Made by a program: the position numbers and the translations under genes | Source: Thermacetogenium sp. UBA4966 | GTDB lineage: Bacteria > Bacillota > DSM-12270 > Thermacetogeniales > Thermacetogeniaceae | Length of the DNA stretch: 48,614 nt | Reading direction: 5' to 3' | Assembly: GCA_002397275.1 (NCBI GenBank) | Contig: DHAA01000153.1 | Coordinates: 1-48,614, forward strand | In this document: piece by piece, positions 25,611 through 34,033 of the stretch | How the letters are laid out: each line of letters starts with the position of its first letter | Numbering within the stretch: position 1 is the stretch's first letter | Notes under the pieces: model-generated | Told to the model about the DNA's origin: nothing | Seen by the model: the letters and a program-made list of their open reading frames with translations, nothing else | Databases searched by the model: none

Positions 25611-25667
25611 CAGGTTTGTTTAAAAAATCAGATTAACGGCTAGCAGCCTTAAGGAGGCAATTAATAA

Positions 25668-27110
25668 ATGGCTAAGAACTTGACTGCAAAAATACTCACT
25701 TCCAATGAGATCGAGTTTTACAAAGAAAAAATCGCCTCAATTTTGTCAGAAAAAGGGGTTATGATTGAAAACCACCCCAAAGGCTTGGAATTGCTGCAAA
25801 AAGCGGGAGCAGAAGTATCCGGTATTTGGGTGAAGTTCCCTAAATCCCTGATCGAGGAAAGTCTAAAGCAGGTTCCTAAGAAGTTTACGCTGGCGGCGCC
25901 GGACCCCAAATGGGATATGGTTTATCCGCACCCCGAAGGGTCGTTCTATACGAGAACATGCACCGGGGGCATGTATTACTTATCGGAAACATTTGCATAC
26001 CACCATATTACCATCGAGGAAGTGGCGGAGTGGACAAGGCTTACCGACGCCATGGAGCATGTCGATTTTTGGTCGCTCCCCTCTACCAAGCCGGTGGGTT
26101 TCCCTGCGGAAACAATTGATATTCATACTTTTGACGCGGTATTGCGGAACACGACCAAGCATGGCTGGCTGCAGCCCTATGAATTAAAGAATATCAAGTA
26201 TTTAATTGAGCAGGCGATAGCTGTATCCGGGGGGGAAAAACAGCTTCGTCAGAGGCCGATAGTCAGCTTTATTTCTTGCTCTGCACCCCCGTTGACCTTC
26301 AAACCAATGGATGTCGAAGTGATCCTGCAAAGCGCTTTATATGGAATTCCTCTGCAGCCCTGCTCCCTGCCGACTGCAGGAGCGAATGCTCCCATAACCC
26401 CTCAGGGCATTGTTCTTCTCTCCTGCGCTGAAGTTTTGGCTCAGGTGATTATGGCGCAAATATTTGCCCCGGGAACAGCATGTGTGGCGACTCCTTTACT
26501 CTTCGAGATGGATATGAAGACTACTAATGCCGGACAGTCGGCGATGTCGACGACAATGGGACGGATGGCGGCCATGCAGCTGTTTGAGGATGGCTATGGC
26601 ATCCCCGCTCACACATACGGCACAGGTACAGACAGCTTGCTTGTGGACGCTCAGGCGGGAATCGAGGCTTCTTCTCTGGCCCATATGGTTGCTTTGTCAG
26701 GAGCTTCGGTACTCGGCGGAGCAGGCCAAATTGAGACCGCGAAAACCATAAACCCCCAGCAGTTAATTATTGACAATGATATTTTCGGTATGGTCAAGCA
26801 GTTGGTAGCCGGCTTTGAGGTTAATGAAGAAACAACAGCCTTTAACGAAATTATGGGCCTGACCGGCAGAGAGAGTTTTGTCGATATGGATCATACCTTT
26901 AAACATTTCCGGGATGGATACCGTGCCCAGACATTTACTCATGATTCCAAATCCGGCTGGGTAGCAAAAGGGAGTAAAGATATCGTCGCCAGAACCACTG
27001 AGCTCTACTATAAGATCAAAGAGAATTACAAACCCGTTAACCTGTCGAAAGATGTCTTAAAGGAACTGGACAGCATTCTCCAGCGCGCTGATCGGGAACT
27101 CGGAAGGTAA
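25668..27110 (+). CDS. MttB-family methyltransferase (non-pyrrolysine), proposed trigonelline:corrinoid methyltransferase
   Basis: A 480-residue TIM-barrel methyltransferase of the trimethylamine methyltransferase superfamily. The reading frame has no internal amber codon, so it belongs to the non-pyrrolysine branch, whose known members demethylate quaternary amines such as glycine betaine, proline betaine and carnitine. Recognisable stretches are GSFYTRTCTGGMYYL, LPTAGANAPITPQG and GTGTDSLLVDAQAG. It probably moves a methyl group from a substrate to the adjacent corrinoid protein. Because the rest of the operon degrades nicotinate, N-methylnicotinate (trigonelline), itself a betaine, is the most economical substrate; this is inference. 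ATG 25668 follows AAGGAGG. Confidence 0.85.
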   Translation: MAKNLTAKILTSNEIEFYKEKIASILSEKGVMIENHPKGLELLQKAGAEVSGIWVKFPKSLIEESLKQVPKKFTLAAPDPKWDMVYPHPEGSFYTRTCTGGMYYLSETFAYHHITIEEVAEWTRLTDAMEHVDFWSLPSTKPVGFPAETIDIHTFDAVLRNTTKHGWLQPYELKNIKYLIEQAIAVSGGEKQLRQRPIVSFISCSAPPLTFKPMDVEVILQSALYGIPLQPCSLPTAGANAPITPQGIVLLSCAEVLAQVIMAQIFAPGTACVATPLLFEMDMKTTNAGQSAMSTTMGRMAAMQLFEDGYGIPAHTYGTGTDSLLVDAQAGIEASSLAHMVALSGASVLGGAGQIETAKTINPQQLIIDNDIFGMVKQLVAGFEVNEETTAFNEIMGLTGRESFVDMDHTFKHFRDGYRAQTFTHDSKSGWVAKGSKDIVARTTELYYKIKENYKPVNLSKDVLKELDSILQRADRELGR

Positions 27111-27120
27111 ACTGTTTAGA

Positions 27121-27171
27121 TGGCTTTTGTCCCCCCAGTTTTTCTTCCCCTCCTGGGGGGAGAGAAGGCCA
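27121..27171 (+). terminator. Strong hairpin inside the operon after the methyltransferase
   Basis: CCCCCCAG (27131-27138) pairs with CTGGGGGG (27153-27160), extended outwards by imperfect pairing of TGGCTTTTGT with AGAGAAGGCC. The 14-base loop is pyrimidine-rich. No T run follows, so it may be a 3'-end stabiliser or processing site that raises mttC/mttB message over the transporter message, rather than a full stop. Confidence 0.45.
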
Positions 27172-27234
27172 AATTGTTTCAAATAGTAGTTTTCGCTTTG
27201 TGTATATATGTTTCAACGGAGATGGAGGTAAAAA

Positions 27235-27495
27235 ATGCCCAAAAAACCAGATTATAAAAAGACCGAAAAATGGTGGCTAGGGTTGATCGTTCTGTTCTAT
27301 GTTCTGTATAACTTGCCCGGCGTCCCCAAATACGGGGATCCCCATGCCGCAATATTGCATGGGGTGCTGACCGTTCTGCCTATTTGGATCGTTTGTTATG
27401 CGGGATTGATAATTTTAAACAAGCAAAGAAGGCTGAAAGAAGTTGACGCGGAGACCCTGCAGAAAATGAAGGACAGCGAAGAGGGGGATGTATAA
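27235..27495 (+). CDS. Small two-helix membrane protein paired with the symporter
   Basis: An 86-residue protein with two hydrophobic segments (about residues 14-28 and 39-60) and a charged cytosolic tail. Small proteins of this type (DUF3311-like) are commonly encoded directly before sodium/solute symporters, as here, where its stop codon abuts the GTG start of the transporter. A role as an accessory subunit is inferred from that pairing. GGAGGT precedes ATG 27235. Confidence 0.7.
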   Translation: MPKKPDYKKTEKWWLGLIVLFYVLYNLPGVPKYGDPHAAILHGVLTVLPIWIVCYAGLIILNKQRRLKEVDAETLQKMKDSEEGDV

Positions 27496-29019
27496 GTGCT
27501 ATCTGTCAACACGACCTGGTTGCTTTATATCATATATATGGCTGCCCTGATTGCCTTTGGAGTATTTGTCTGGTGGCTTGATCGGAGAAAAAATGCACGG
27601 CAGTTTTATACTGCGGGCAATACAGTCAACTGGTTTGTCCTCTGTATGACATACATAGCCGCGCTGATGAGCACCTGGGTGTTCTTTTCAGGTCCGGGCG
27701 GTTACTACCGCGGCGGTTTGACATACTGGATATCGGAATTAAGCTATATGCCCTTGTTTCCGGTACTGACTTATTTCGTAATGAACAAGGTTTGGCTGCT
27801 CAACACAGAAAGAAATTATACGACGCCGGCGGACATTTATGATGATCGCTTTAAAAGCCCGGCGCTGAGACTGGTTCTGGCGGTTGTTTTTTTCAGCGTT
27901 TCCTTGCCGTACGCCGCCGCTATCTATGATGCTTGCGGCAAAGCAGCCAATATCGCCAGCGGAGGCCGGATTTCCCCTACCGCGGTCATCATTTTTGTCG
28001 GGCTGACAACATTACTGTTTGTGCCTTTCGGCGGTGTGCGTTCCGTGGCTTGGGCGTCTACAGTCCAAGCCTGGATATTTATCGGCGCCTTATGGCTGAT
28101 CGCGATGAGCGCTTTGCATTACGGTTTTGACGGTTCTCTTACACAGGCGATCAGCAGTGTCTGGCAGAATACCAACAGCTGGTTTTCATACCCCGGGCCG
28201 GCAAATTGGGTTCCCTATTCCGCCAGGCTGGGGTACCCGCTCGCCTGCGCCATAGGTTGGACGATCATGCTGCCGGATGTTTTTATTCGGGCCGGATATT
28301 TTGGGAAAGACCTGGGCGCGCAGAAACGGCTTATGTTCATACAGCCGGTTTTGCAGTTTATCGTCTGGACAGGCGTTATGCTGATCGGTCTCCTGGCCAT
28401 CGCCTTGATACCTGGATTAACGGGCGGCGATACGGAGTTAATTATCCCCTTATTGGTTGATAAAATCATCAGCCCCAATACGCTTACCTTTGCCGCCGTA
28501 TTAATGGCGCTATTTGTCTTGGGTACTTTGGCCAAGGGGTTGTCCGCCGCTACTTCACACCTTTTGGTGGCCGGCTCGATTATTTCTGAAGATATTCTCA
28601 CACATTTACTGAAGCTGAACGTTTCTCCTCGAGTTCATGTCGTAATCGCCAGAGTGGCTGTTTTCCTCTTAGGGGTAGCGTCGATGCTTATCGCTCTCAA
28701 TCCGCCTACGTTGATCTGGACGCTGATCATGTTTGCTATTGCCCTGGTTATGCCCATTTTCCCGGTTTTGGTAGCCGCTCTCTACTGGAGAAGGGCAACG
28801 GCGCCGGCAGCTGTAGTCGCCTCTATAGTGGGAGTGCTTACCGTGCTGCTGACCTATAAGCTCGGCTACGGCGACGCCTGGTATGGGTTATTCGGTATGT
28901 TGATCTCCACGGTTCTCGTAATTGTGATCAGCTATTGCACTAAAGAGACGGACAAAGAGACCCTGGACGCTTTTTACGGCAGCCTGGAGAAGGCGGAGCA
29001 TAAATTCTTTGTCGATTAA
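27496..29019 (+). CDS. Sodium/solute symporter (SSS family)
   Basis: A 507-residue transporter with about 13 membrane segments typical of the SSS family, including SLPYAAAIYDACGKAANI and the GLSAATSHLLVAGSI stretch of the conserved core. The substrate is not readable from sequence; family members carry sugars, carboxylates, amino acids and betaines. Its place between the methyltransferase and the methyl-THF methyltransferase suggests import of the methylated substrate. Start is GTG immediately after the stop of the small membrane protein. Confidence 0.85.
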   Translation: MLSVNTTWLLYIIYMAALIAFGVFVWWLDRRKNARQFYTAGNTVNWFVLCMTYIAALMSTWVFFSGPGGYYRGGLTYWISELSYMPLFPVLTYFVMNKVWLLNTERNYTTPADIYDDRFKSPALRLVLAVVFFSVSLPYAAAIYDACGKAANIASGGRISPTAVIIFVGLTTLLFVPFGGVRSVAWASTVQAWIFIGALWLIAMSALHYGFDGSLTQAISSVWQNTNSWFSYPGPANWVPYSARLGYPLACAIGWTIMLPDVFIRAGYFGKDLGAQKRLMFIQPVLQFIVWTGVMLIGLLAIALIPGLTGGDTELIIPLLVDKIISPNTLTFAAVLMALFVLGTLAKGLSAATSHLLVAGSIISEDILTHLLKLNVSPRVHVVIARVAVFLLGVASMLIALNPPTLIWTLIMFAIALVMPIFPVLVAALYWRRATAPAAVVASIVGVLTVLLTYKLGYGDAWYGLFGMLISTVLVIVISYCTKETDKETLDAFYGSLEKAEHKFFVD

Positions 29020-29104
29020 TCTGACAAGTAGTGTACTATCGTTTGTTGCAATTGAATTAGCCGATTACCAGCAGTAATCATAAGTGGAGATGAGCAAGGG
29101 AGCA

Positions 29105-29138
29105 GCCAAAGCAGTGGAAGAAATGAAACTGCTTTGGC
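29105..29138 (+). other. Perfect 11-bp hairpin between symporter and methyl-THF methyltransferase
   Basis: GCCAAAGCAGT (29105-29115) and ACTGCTTTGGC (29128-29138) are perfect reverse complements with a 12-base loop. No T run follows. It sits in the 190-base gap before the next gene and may process or stabilise the message. Confidence 0.5.
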
Positions 29139-29209
29139 AGGTCTCTTTAAAGCCAACAAATGACAATGAACAGATAAAGTCAACGGCTTGCAAAAGAGGA
29201 GGAACAGCG

Positions 29210-30010
29210 ATGCTGATTGTAGGCGAACTGATCAACACCAGCAGGAAGGCGATCAAACCGGCTGTAGAAAAGCGTGACGCCGCTTTTATTCAGGATCTGG
29301 CGCAAAAGCAGGTAGATGCCGGCGCTGATTATGTAGATGTCAACTGTGGGACCATGGTTTTTAATGAGCCGGAAACAATGGCCTGGCTGGTGGAAACAAT
29401 TCAGGCTAAGGTGCAGGCGCCGTTATGTATCGACAGCCCTAATCCCCAGGCGGTGGATGTGGGACTGTCTCTGGCCAAGCACGGCCAGCCGATGCTAAAT
29501 TCCATTACGGCGGAAAAACAGCGCTTTGCGGATCTGCTGCCGCTTGTCGTCAAGTACAAAACAAAAATTGTCGGGTTGTGCATGGATGACTCCGGTATGC
29601 CGGAAACGGCTGATGACCGGCTGCGGATCGCCCGCAAGCTGATTCAGGACCTAACCGCCGCCGGGATTCCTGAGGATGATATTTATCTCGATCCCCTGGT
29701 CAAGCCTGTCAGCACAGGGGACCGGGCGGGGATGGAAGTACTGGAAACCATCGCTGCAATCAAGGATGAACATCCCTCTGTCCACGGCATATGCGGGTTG
29801 AGCAATATTTCTTACGGTTTGCCCAACAGGAAGACTTTAAATCAGGTCTTTATGATTCAAACCATGACCATGGGTATGGACGGCTATATTCTCGACCCCT
29901 TAGATAAGACGATGATGGGATTTCTATACGCTTCCCGCGCGACTCTGGGGCAGGATGAGTTTTGCATGAAATATCTTGCCGCTCACCGCAATGGCTTGTA
30001 CAGAGGCTAA
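29210..30010 (+). CDS. Methyltetrahydrofolate:corrinoid methyltransferase (MtgA/AcsE type)
   Basis: A 266-residue TIM barrel of the pterin-binding family that would move the methyl group from the corrinoid protein to tetrahydrofolate, feeding the Wood-Ljungdahl or methyl-oxidation branch. Typical motifs are GELINTSRKAI, AGADYVDVNCGT, APLCIDSPNP, LNSITAE, GLCMDDSGMP and GLSNISYGLPNRKTLNQ. I start at ATG 29210 after AGAGGAGG; the longer reading from 29084 runs through the hairpin and is not homologous. It completes a three-protein methyl-transfer set with the corrinoid protein and MttB homologue. Confidence 0.92.
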   Translation: MLIVGELINTSRKAIKPAVEKRDAAFIQDLAQKQVDAGADYVDVNCGTMVFNEPETMAWLVETIQAKVQAPLCIDSPNPQAVDVGLSLAKHGQPMLNSITAEKQRFADLLPLVVKYKTKIVGLCMDDSGMPETADDRLRIARKLIQDLTAAGIPEDDIYLDPLVKPVSTGDRAGMEVLETIAAIKDEHPSVHGICGLSNISYGLPNRKTLNQVFMIQTMTMGMDGYILDPLDKTMMGFLYASRATLGQDEFCMKYLAAHRNGLYRG

Positions 30011-30070
30011 AAATCTTTGCAGGAGAGAGCAGGCGGCGGCGCCGGATAGATAATAGAAAGAGGGTCTGGG

Positions 30071-31855
30071 ATGAATACGGTTCAATTCAGCGCAATTGTC
30101 AATGGAAATAATATAACAGCAGAGATCCCTCCTCATCTGAGGCTGATCGATCTTCTCAGAGACGTTTTGGGCCTTACCGGAACCAAAGAGGGATGCGGGG
30201 AGGGCGAATGCGGGGCCTGCACCGTGCTTGTGAACGGCAAAGTGATCAATTCTTGTTTGATGCTGGCGGTTCAGGCACAGGGGAAAGAGATTCTGACAAT
30301 TGAGGGTGTCGGCCAAAACGGCGCCGATCAGATCATCCGGCAGTCTTTTATCGAGCAGGGGGCTGTCCAGTGTGGGTACTGTACCCCGGGTATGGTCTTA
30401 GCGGCTAAGTCTTTACTCGATAAAAACCCCGAACCGACAAGGCAGGAGATCGCGGAGGCTCTCTCAGGTAATGTCTGCCGGTGTACCGGTTATGAGAAGA
30501 TCATTGATGCCGTAGCCGCTGCCGCCTGTAAAAGGTCGCGCCCGGAACTGGGCGGAGAGCAGACCTGTTCGCCGGAGCAGCCTGCGGCGCCGGGTGATGT
30601 CGTGGGGAAGTCGGTAGCAAAGCGTGACGCCGCGGCAAAGGTTGCGGGAAAGAGCGTTTTTGCCGCGGATATCAAATTACAGGGTATGCTTCATGCCAAG
30701 GTGCTGCGCAGCTCGCGGACCCATGCCTGGGTGAGGAAAATTGATGTGGACAAGGCGCGCCGGCTGCCGGGGGTTATGGCGGTAATGACCCATGAAGAGG
30801 TCCCCGGCAGGAATGCCTTCGGCATTATTGTTAAAGACGAACCGGTTTTGGTGGCTGACAAGGTGCGCTGCAGAGGAGATGCCCTGGCTATAGTGGCGGC
30901 TGAGAGCGAGGCTATAGCCGCGCAAGCGCTGGAATTGATCGAGGTAGACTATGAAGAGATTCCCGCGGTTTATTCAGCAGAAGATGCGATGCGGGATGGC
31001 GCCCCTAAAGTTCACGGGGAGAGTAATGTTCTGGCTGCAGACCGGATTCGCAAGGGCGACGCGGAAAAGGCGCTTGATTGCTGTGATGTTGTGATCACCA
31101 ACAATTACCGCACTCAGCCGGTGGAGCACTGCTACATCGAGCCGGAAGCGGGGATCGCCTACATGGATGGAGATATTGTCATAATCAGGGCCTGCACTCA
31201 AAACCCGCATTATGACCGCAAGGATGTCGCCGCCAACCTGGCGGTTCCCTTAAACAAGGTGCGCGTTGTGCAGGCGACTACAGGCGGCGGATTCGGCGGG
31301 AAGCTGGACATTTCTACCCAGGTGTATTTAGCCCTGCTTACCCGGAAAACCGGGAGGCCTGTGCGTATGGTTTACGATCGGGAAGAGTCGTTCCGGGCTT
31401 CTTCCAAAAGGCATCCCTTTTTCATTAAATATACCAGCGGAGCTGCCAAAGACGGGCTGCTGAAAGCGGTGAAGGTGTATTTTGTCTGTGATACGGGGGC
31501 TTATGCCTCTTATGGCCCGGCTACTATGAAGAGGGCGCTGGTTAATGCCACCGGCCCCTATGAAGTACCTCATGTCAGCGTGGACGGTTATTGCGTCTAT
31601 ACGAACAATCCCCGGGCCGGAGCGATGCGCGGTTTCGGGGCGCCACAGATGGCTTTCGCCCATGAGTCTCAAATGGATGCGCTGGCAGCGGAACTCGGTA
31701 TCTCTCCCTTTGAGATCAGATTGAAAAACGCATTGCGCCGGGGTTCCGTGACAGCGACGGGACAGGTGCTGAGCGAGAGCGTCGGCCTGGTGGAAACCAT
31801 GGAGAGGGTTCAGGAAAAAGTTCGCCTGGCGTTGGCCGGAAAGGGAGGCGAGTAG
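30071..31855 (+). CDS. ndhSL: Nicotinate dehydrogenase, fused FeS (S) and N-terminal molybdopterin (L) subunits
   Basis: Hydroxylates nicotinate at C6. Residues 1-152 are the two-[2Fe-2S] subunit: Cys42, 47, 50 and 62 for one cluster and Cys101, 104, 136 and 138 for the other. After a linker (about 155-178) follow the aldehyde-oxidase a/b domain and the N-terminal molybdopterin half, with TTGGGFGGK near 403 and GAMRGFGAPQ near 518. In Eubacterium barkeri these are separate proteins NdhS and NdhL; here they are one 594-residue chain. The molybdopterin protein is still split, its C-terminal half being the next gene, as in E. barkeri. The E. barkeri enzyme contains labile selenium; that cannot be judged here. 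Confidence 0.88.
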   Translation: MNTVQFSAIVNGNNITAEIPPHLRLIDLLRDVLGLTGTKEGCGEGECGACTVLVNGKVINSCLMLAVQAQGKEILTIEGVGQNGADQIIRQSFIEQGAVQCGYCTPGMVLAAKSLLDKNPEPTRQEIAEALSGNVCRCTGYEKIIDAVAAAACKRSRPELGGEQTCSPEQPAAPGDVVGKSVAKRDAAAKVAGKSVFAADIKLQGMLHAKVLRSSRTHAWVRKIDVDKARRLPGVMAVMTHEEVPGRNAFGIIVKDEPVLVADKVRCRGDALAIVAAESEAIAAQALELIEVDYEEIPAVYSAEDAMRDGAPKVHGESNVLAADRIRKGDAEKALDCCDVVITNNYRTQPVEHCYIEPEAGIAYMDGDIVIIRACTQNPHYDRKDVAANLAVPLNKVRVVQATTGGGFGGKLDISTQVYLALLTRKTGRPVRMVYDREESFRASSKRHPFFIKYTSGAAKDGLLKAVKVYFVCDTGAYASYGPATMKRALVNATGPYEVPHVSVDGYCVYTNNPRAGAMRGFGAPQMAFAHESQMDALAAELGISPFEIRLKNALRRGSVTATGQVLSESVGLVETMERVQEKVRLALAGKGGE

Positions 31856-31856
31856 G

Positions 31857-32867
31857 ATGAAGAAGCGCGGAATCGGTGTCGGAAGCATGTGGTACGGAAT
31901 CGGCAATACAGCTCTCCCCAATCCTGCCGGCGCTTTTGTCGAACTCTTGGATGACGGTACGGCCATTGTGCTGACCGGGTGCGCTGATATCGGCCAGGGA
32001 TCAGACACGACCCTGGCCCAGATTGCGGCGCAGGAACTGGGAATCAAATATGAGGATGTGCGCGTCGCCTCCGCGGACACCGCAATCAGCCCGGACGCCG
32101 GAGCGACCTCCGCGTCGAGGCAGACCTATATTTCCGGTAATGCGGTGCGCTTGGCGGCTGAAGAGGCCAAGCAGGAACTGCTGCGCGAGGCGGCTGCGAT
32201 TTTCCATAAACCTGTTGAGGAATTGGAACTAAAAGAGGGAAGAGTCTGGCTGGCTGGGGCGCCGACCGAGCGTTCGGTGAAGGAATTAATACGGCGCTGC
32301 CGCGCGCAGGGTAAGCTGACCCTGGGCAGCGGCCGCTTTAATCCGGAAACGACTCAACTTGATTCCGATACCGGGCAGGGCGTCCCTTATGCTACATATG
32401 CCTTTGCCACCCAGGCAGCTGAAGTTGAAGTAGATACAATAACTGGAGAAGTTGAGTTGCTTAAAATTTATGCGGCGCATGATGTAGGCAAAGCCATCAA
32501 TCCGCAGAATGTGATCGGACAGGTTCAGGGCGGCTGCGCCATGGGTATCGGCTATGCCTTGATGGAAGAAGTCAAGGTCGAAGAGGGGGTCATCAAAAAT
32601 CCGCATTTGTCAGGGTATATCATCCCAACGACCCTGGATATGCCGGAGATTGATGTAACGATTGTGGAGAGTTTGGAAGAGACAGGGCCCTTTGGAGCGA
32701 AGGGAGTGGGCGAGCCGGCGCTGATTCCGACCGCGGCGGCCATTGCCAACGCCATCTATGACGCCATCGGTATCAGGTTTACCAGTTTACCGATCACCGC
32801 GGAAAAAATAGTTGCTGCTTTAAAAGAAAAAAATGAAGGGAGTGCACGAAATGGCAACAGCGATTAA
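31857..32867 (+). CDS. ndhM: Nicotinate dehydrogenase, C-terminal molybdopterin subunit
   Basis: A 336-residue subunit equal to the C-terminal half of xanthine-dehydrogenase large chains. GCADIGQGSDTTLAQIA, AGATSASRQTYISGNAV and the catalytic GAKGVGEPAL with Glu286 are all present. It begins one base after the ndhSL stop, so the split occurs at the same place as in E. barkeri (NdhL/NdhM), where this two-subunit molybdopterin protein was first noted. Its 3' end overlaps the enamidase start by 17 bases. Confidence 0.9.
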   Translation: MKKRGIGVGSMWYGIGNTALPNPAGAFVELLDDGTAIVLTGCADIGQGSDTTLAQIAAQELGIKYEDVRVASADTAISPDAGATSASRQTYISGNAVRLAAEEAKQELLREAAAIFHKPVEELELKEGRVWLAGAPTERSVKELIRRCRAQGKLTLGSGRFNPETTQLDSDTGQGVPYATYAFATQAAEVEVDTITGEVELLKIYAAHDVGKAINPQNVIGQVQGGCAMGIGYALMEEVKVEEGVIKNPHLSGYIIPTTLDMPEIDVTIVESLEETGPFGAKGVGEPALIPTAAAIANAIYDAIGIRFTSLPITAEKIVAALKEKNEGSARNGNSD

Positions 32868-34008
32868 GAACATTGGAACCATCGTCAGCGGAGATGTGAA
32901 GAAGCCTGTATTAGAAGGGGATACTATCGTTGTTAGCGAGGGAAAGATCTCTGAGATCGGCAATGCGGGAATTTTGGGGAAATACGAAATCGATCGTGTT
33001 GTTGACGCGAAGGGCGCTACGGTTATACCGGGTCTCATTGATTCCCATGTGCATCCTGTGCTCGGTGATTTTACACCCCGACAGAATACACTCGGGTATC
33101 TAGAGGGCGGCCTGCACGGCGGAGTAACCACCATGATTTCGGCCGGCGAGTGCCATACTCCGGGGAGGCCGAAGGACCCTGCCGGAGTAAAAGCTCTGGC
33201 TGTTTTGGCTCATAAGTCCTTTCAGAATTTCAGGCCGAACGGTCTCAAGGTTCACGGAGGCGCTTTGATTCTAGAAAAGGGTTTACAGGAAAAAGACTTT
33301 GATGATCTGGCCGCGGAAGGAGTCTGGCTCGTTGGTGAGGTCGGGCTGGGGAGTGTTAAAACCCCTGATCTGGCGGCGCCGATGGTTAAATGGGCGAAGA
33401 AGAGGGGGATGAAGGTAGCCATGCATACCGGTGGGACATCGATACCGGGGAGTTCCACTGTGACCGCGGATATGGTTATTCAGACAGACCCCACAGTGGT
33501 TTCCCATGTCAATGGCGGGCCGACCGCTGTTTCGCCGGCTGAGATCGATAAGCTGATCGATGCAACTGAGCTGACGCTGGAAATTGTCCAATGCGGCAAC
33601 CCCAAAGTGATGGGCTATGTGGCGAGAAAAGTGGCGGAGAAGGATCAGTTGGAGAGGATCATTATCGGCAACGATTCCCCGTCAGGTACGGGAATAATTC
33701 CGCTGGGGATTTTAAGGACGATCGTACAGCTGTCGTCGGTGAGCGGTATACCGGCAGAAAAAGCCATCGCTTTAGCGAGCGGTAATACGGCCAGGGTTTA
33801 TGGGCTGAATACGTCTCAGATAGCCGCCGGCAGGGAGGCTGATCTGGTGGTTATCGATAATCCGATGGGTTCTGTGGGCGCCGGCGCACTGGAGGCTATA
33901 GAAGCGGGCGACCTGCCTGCGGTTGCGCTGGTGATGACCGATGGAGAGATCCGGATCACCAAAAGCAGAAACACACCGCCGCCGACGAGAAAAGTTGAGG
34001 TATGCTGA
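32851..34008 (+). CDS. ena: Enamidase
   Basis: Hydrolyses 1,4,5,6-tetrahydro-6-oxonicotinate to ammonia and 2-formylglutarate. A metal-dependent amidohydrolase with the HVH ligands at His66 and His68 (IDSHVHPV), then GEVGLGSVK, MHTGGTSIPGSSTVTAD, SHVNGGPTA and GNDSPSGTG. As I remember the E. barkeri enzyme, it has the same length (385 residues) and near-identical motifs through to the C-terminal KSRNTPP. I start at ATG 32851 after GAAGGGAG, which gives this length; an upstream ATG at 32833 is in the ndhM end. Confidence 0.93.
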   Translation: MATAIKNIGTIVSGDVKKPVLEGDTIVVSEGKISEIGNAGILGKYEIDRVVDAKGATVIPGLIDSHVHPVLGDFTPRQNTLGYLEGGLHGGVTTMISAGECHTPGRPKDPAGVKALAVLAHKSFQNFRPNGLKVHGGALILEKGLQEKDFDDLAAEGVWLVGEVGLGSVKTPDLAAPMVKWAKKRGMKVAMHTGGTSIPGSSTVTADMVIQTDPTVVSHVNGGPTAVSPAEIDKLIDATELTLEIVQCGNPKVMGYVARKVAEKDQLERIIIGNDSPSGTGIIPLGILRTIVQLSSVSGIPAEKAIALASGNTARVYGLNTSQIAAGREADLVVIDNPMGSVGAGALEAIEAGDLPAVALVMTDGEIRITKSRNTPPPTRKVEVC

Positions 34009-34033
34009 AGCCGCAGGGGGGTATGTGTTCGTG

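Noticed and set aside
25668..27110. Pyrrolysine-containing MttB (trimethylamine methyltransferase).
   Set aside because: There is no in-frame TAG in the gene, so it is of the non-pyrrolysine branch and trimethylamine is unlikely.
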